Source: an uncultured Flavobacteriaceae bacterium (lineage in GTDB: Bacteria; Bacteroidota; Bacteroidia; Flavobacteriales; Flavobacteriaceae). Taken from it: DNA of 64,000 nt. The stretch lies in NCBI GenBank assembly GCA_947494715.1, contig CANLWG010000007.1, positions 124,001 to 188,000 of the forward strand, in the 5' to 3' direction. The first letter of the stretch is position 1; every line of letters begins with the position of its first letter. The notes under the pieces were generated by a model. That model was given only the letters and a program-made list of their open reading frames with translations, was not told where the DNA came from and searched no databases. Made by a program: the position numbers and the translations under genes. This document shows positions 62,871 to 64,000 of the stretch, in pieces.

Positions 62871-64000
62871 CTATTCCAAACCTCTTGTCCAACCATCGGC
62901 CCAATCTGGTTTTAGGACTCCGTTTCCAGCACCTGTAGCCATATTTTCCTGATAAAATCCTGGATTGGTCCCTGTGTAGTTGGTCGGAACAAAATCCGTC
63001 GAGGGACTATCAAATTGAATCGAATCGATTTGCAGATTACCCATGTCTATACGATTTGAAGCCACCGAACCTTCTACATTGATTCCCAAACTCATGTCCG
63101 TTGTATGGACATTGGTTAGTACATATTTTCCCCCTTCTTCAGAATAATTGAATCCTCCTTCCGTAACTGGCCCTACAATACTAATATTTTGTATGGTATC
63201 GGCGACTATCGGATTGGGATTTTCTACAATGTTATCACTGGTAATTCGGATTCCGGATTTGGAACTGCCGGAAAGGTACCATGAGTCCCCGTTCCCACTC
63301 CAGTCATTGGTTACCGCTATACCATTCCCTCCAGAATTGGTAACTACCAGTCTCTCAGCATCCGCATTGCCTCCAATGAAACGAATTCCGTTTCCCAGAC
63401 TTTCATAAGTTTGTACATTGGTGACATTTGTGAAGGAACCCACTCCGTAAAGGGCAATACCATCAAAATTTTGTTGATTTTCTGCAAAGGCTCCTGCATA
63501 CTCAATTCGTAGATAGTTTATCGATCCGGATGAATCCTCCAATTCGGAACCCCCATAAAAAACATCAATAATATCCGATCGGCCTACCTCTCCTGTATCT
63601 ATGGGGGCCTTCCCGCAAATAATAATGCCTCCCCAGTCCCCGGGGGCAGGATTTTCCGCCCCGGAGGTGATGACCACCGGATTGTCCGGCTGTCCGAATA
63701 CAGAGAATGAACCACCTTGAGCTACTGCAATATAGGCACCCACTCCCGGCTCCGCTTTGATGACTGTGCCGGCTGGAATGGATAAAGCCGCCTTGTCCCG
63801 TATTAAATAAGGTCCTGTCAATCTATATTCTATACTAGGATCTAACTGCACCGGATTCACCGATATCCCTTCCAAAATACCTATACTTTCCAAAGGACAG
63901 AAACCAGGGCATGGTCCTCCACAATCCACGGTGATTTCATCCCCATTGAGGATGCCATCAAAACAAGTAAGCTCAGCATTGTTATCATCTACAGGGTCAT
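62871..64000 (-). CDS. Secreted parallel-beta-helix-like protein (5' end beyond right edge)
   Basis: The frame is open to the right edge, so the start is outside the window. The visible part begins DPVDDNNAELTCFDG, then ILNGDEITVDCGGPC, the Cys-rich NGDE-DCGG-C module of Bacteroidota secreted proteins. IRDKAALSIPAGTVIKAEPGVGAYIAVAQGG and DWGGIIICGKAPIDTGEVG follow, then RLVVTNSGGNGIAVTN-type repeats of a right-handed beta helix. It ends ADGWTRGLE with no obvious sorting domain. Probably an adhesin-like or polysaccharide-binding surface protein. Confidence 0.78.
   Translation of the reverse strand, partial: DPVDDNNAELTCFDGILNGDEITVDCGGPCPGFCPLESIGILEGISVNPVQLDPSIEYRLTGPYLIRDKAALSIPAGTVIKAEPGVGAYIAVAQGGSFSVFGQPDNPVVITSGAENPAPGDWGGIIICGKAPIDTGEVGRSDIIDVFYGGSELEDSSGSINYLRIEYAGAFAENQQNFDGIALYGVGSFTNVTNVQTYESLGNGIRFIGGNADAERLVVTNSGGNGIAVTNDWSGNGDSWYLSGSSKSGIRITSDNIVENPNPIVADTIQNISIVGPVTEGGFNYSEEGGKYVLTNVHTTDMSLGINVEGSVASNRIDMGNLQIDSIQFDSPSTDFVPTNYTGTNPGFYQENMATGAGNGVLKPDWADGWTRGLE

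Noticed and set aside
1-64000. tRNA, rRNA, riboswitches, transposase or integrase genes
   Set aside because: I looked for cloverleaf-like blocks, conserved riboswitch cores and recombinase motifs and saw none; short structured RNAs could still be missed by eye.

Overview
The window looks like chromosomal DNA from a marine member of the Flavobacteriaceae (Bacteroidota). Supporting signs are TAnnTTTG-type -7 promoter elements, no evident Shine-Dalgarno sequences, an STN-type TonB-dependent receptor next to DUF4249, a 2-oxoacid:ferredoxin oxidoreductase with gamma and alpha domains fused, RnfBCDGEA in that order, and many lipoproteins. The genus cannot be fixed from sequence alone.

Layout. (1) 1-4.8 kb: low-potential electron metabolism, with pyruvate:ferredoxin oxidoreductase (left edge, partial), a 2[4Fe-4S] ferredoxin and korAB. 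(2) 4.8-24.4 kb: an accessory array. Almost every gene is on the minus strand, short and functionally unrelated to its neighbours (YdeI, toxin-antitoxin, SRPBCC, VOC, AraC, haloalkane dehalogenase, DUF1801, peroxiredoxin, cupin, DUF3500, RDD, DUF2891, HEPN-like, kinase/PIN-GNAT-EVE/ASCH). The spacers share diverged repeats with RYYYAAC/GTTRRRY-like cores, resembling a gene-cassette array. A divergent copy of the rnfA 3' end lies inside it at 19.6 kb. (3) 24.5-30.3 kb: rseC-like gene and rnfBCDGEA, interrupted by heptanucleotide tandem repeats. (4) 30.6-43.9 kb: penicillin acylase, a sugar-ester/sialidase-like cluster, DoxX plus a Tat-exported Gfo/Idh/MocA oxidoreductase, TonB, a metallophosphoesterase and a GAF protein. 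(5) 43.9-51.1 kb: an HD-PycTM fusion, a 1236-residue phosphoesterase/outer-membrane-barrel protein, a propeller lipoprotein and a vanadium-haloperoxidase/PAP2 protein. (6) 51.4-56.1 kb: a xylose operon (xylB-xylA-SSS symporter). (7) 56.3-62.9 kb: a four-gene envelope operon (STN TonB receptor, DUF4249, MG2-like). (8) Right edge: a partial secreted protein.

The strongest new observation is a shared promoter layout. A palindrome TGAY-N4-RTCA lies exactly 23 bp upstream of a TAnnTTTR -7 element at six promoters: nifJ, ferredoxin and korAB (the last two share one palindrome divergently), the rseC/rnf operon, doxX-Gfo/Idh and tonB. The spacing would centre the palindrome near -41.5, as expected for a Crp/Fnr-family activator. 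This suggests that PFOR, KOR, ferredoxin and Rnf, which make and use reduced ferredoxin, are switched on together. Other candidates are the decayed kinase/PIN-GNAT-EVE/ASCH module and the phosphoesterase/kinase-like/barrel fusion.
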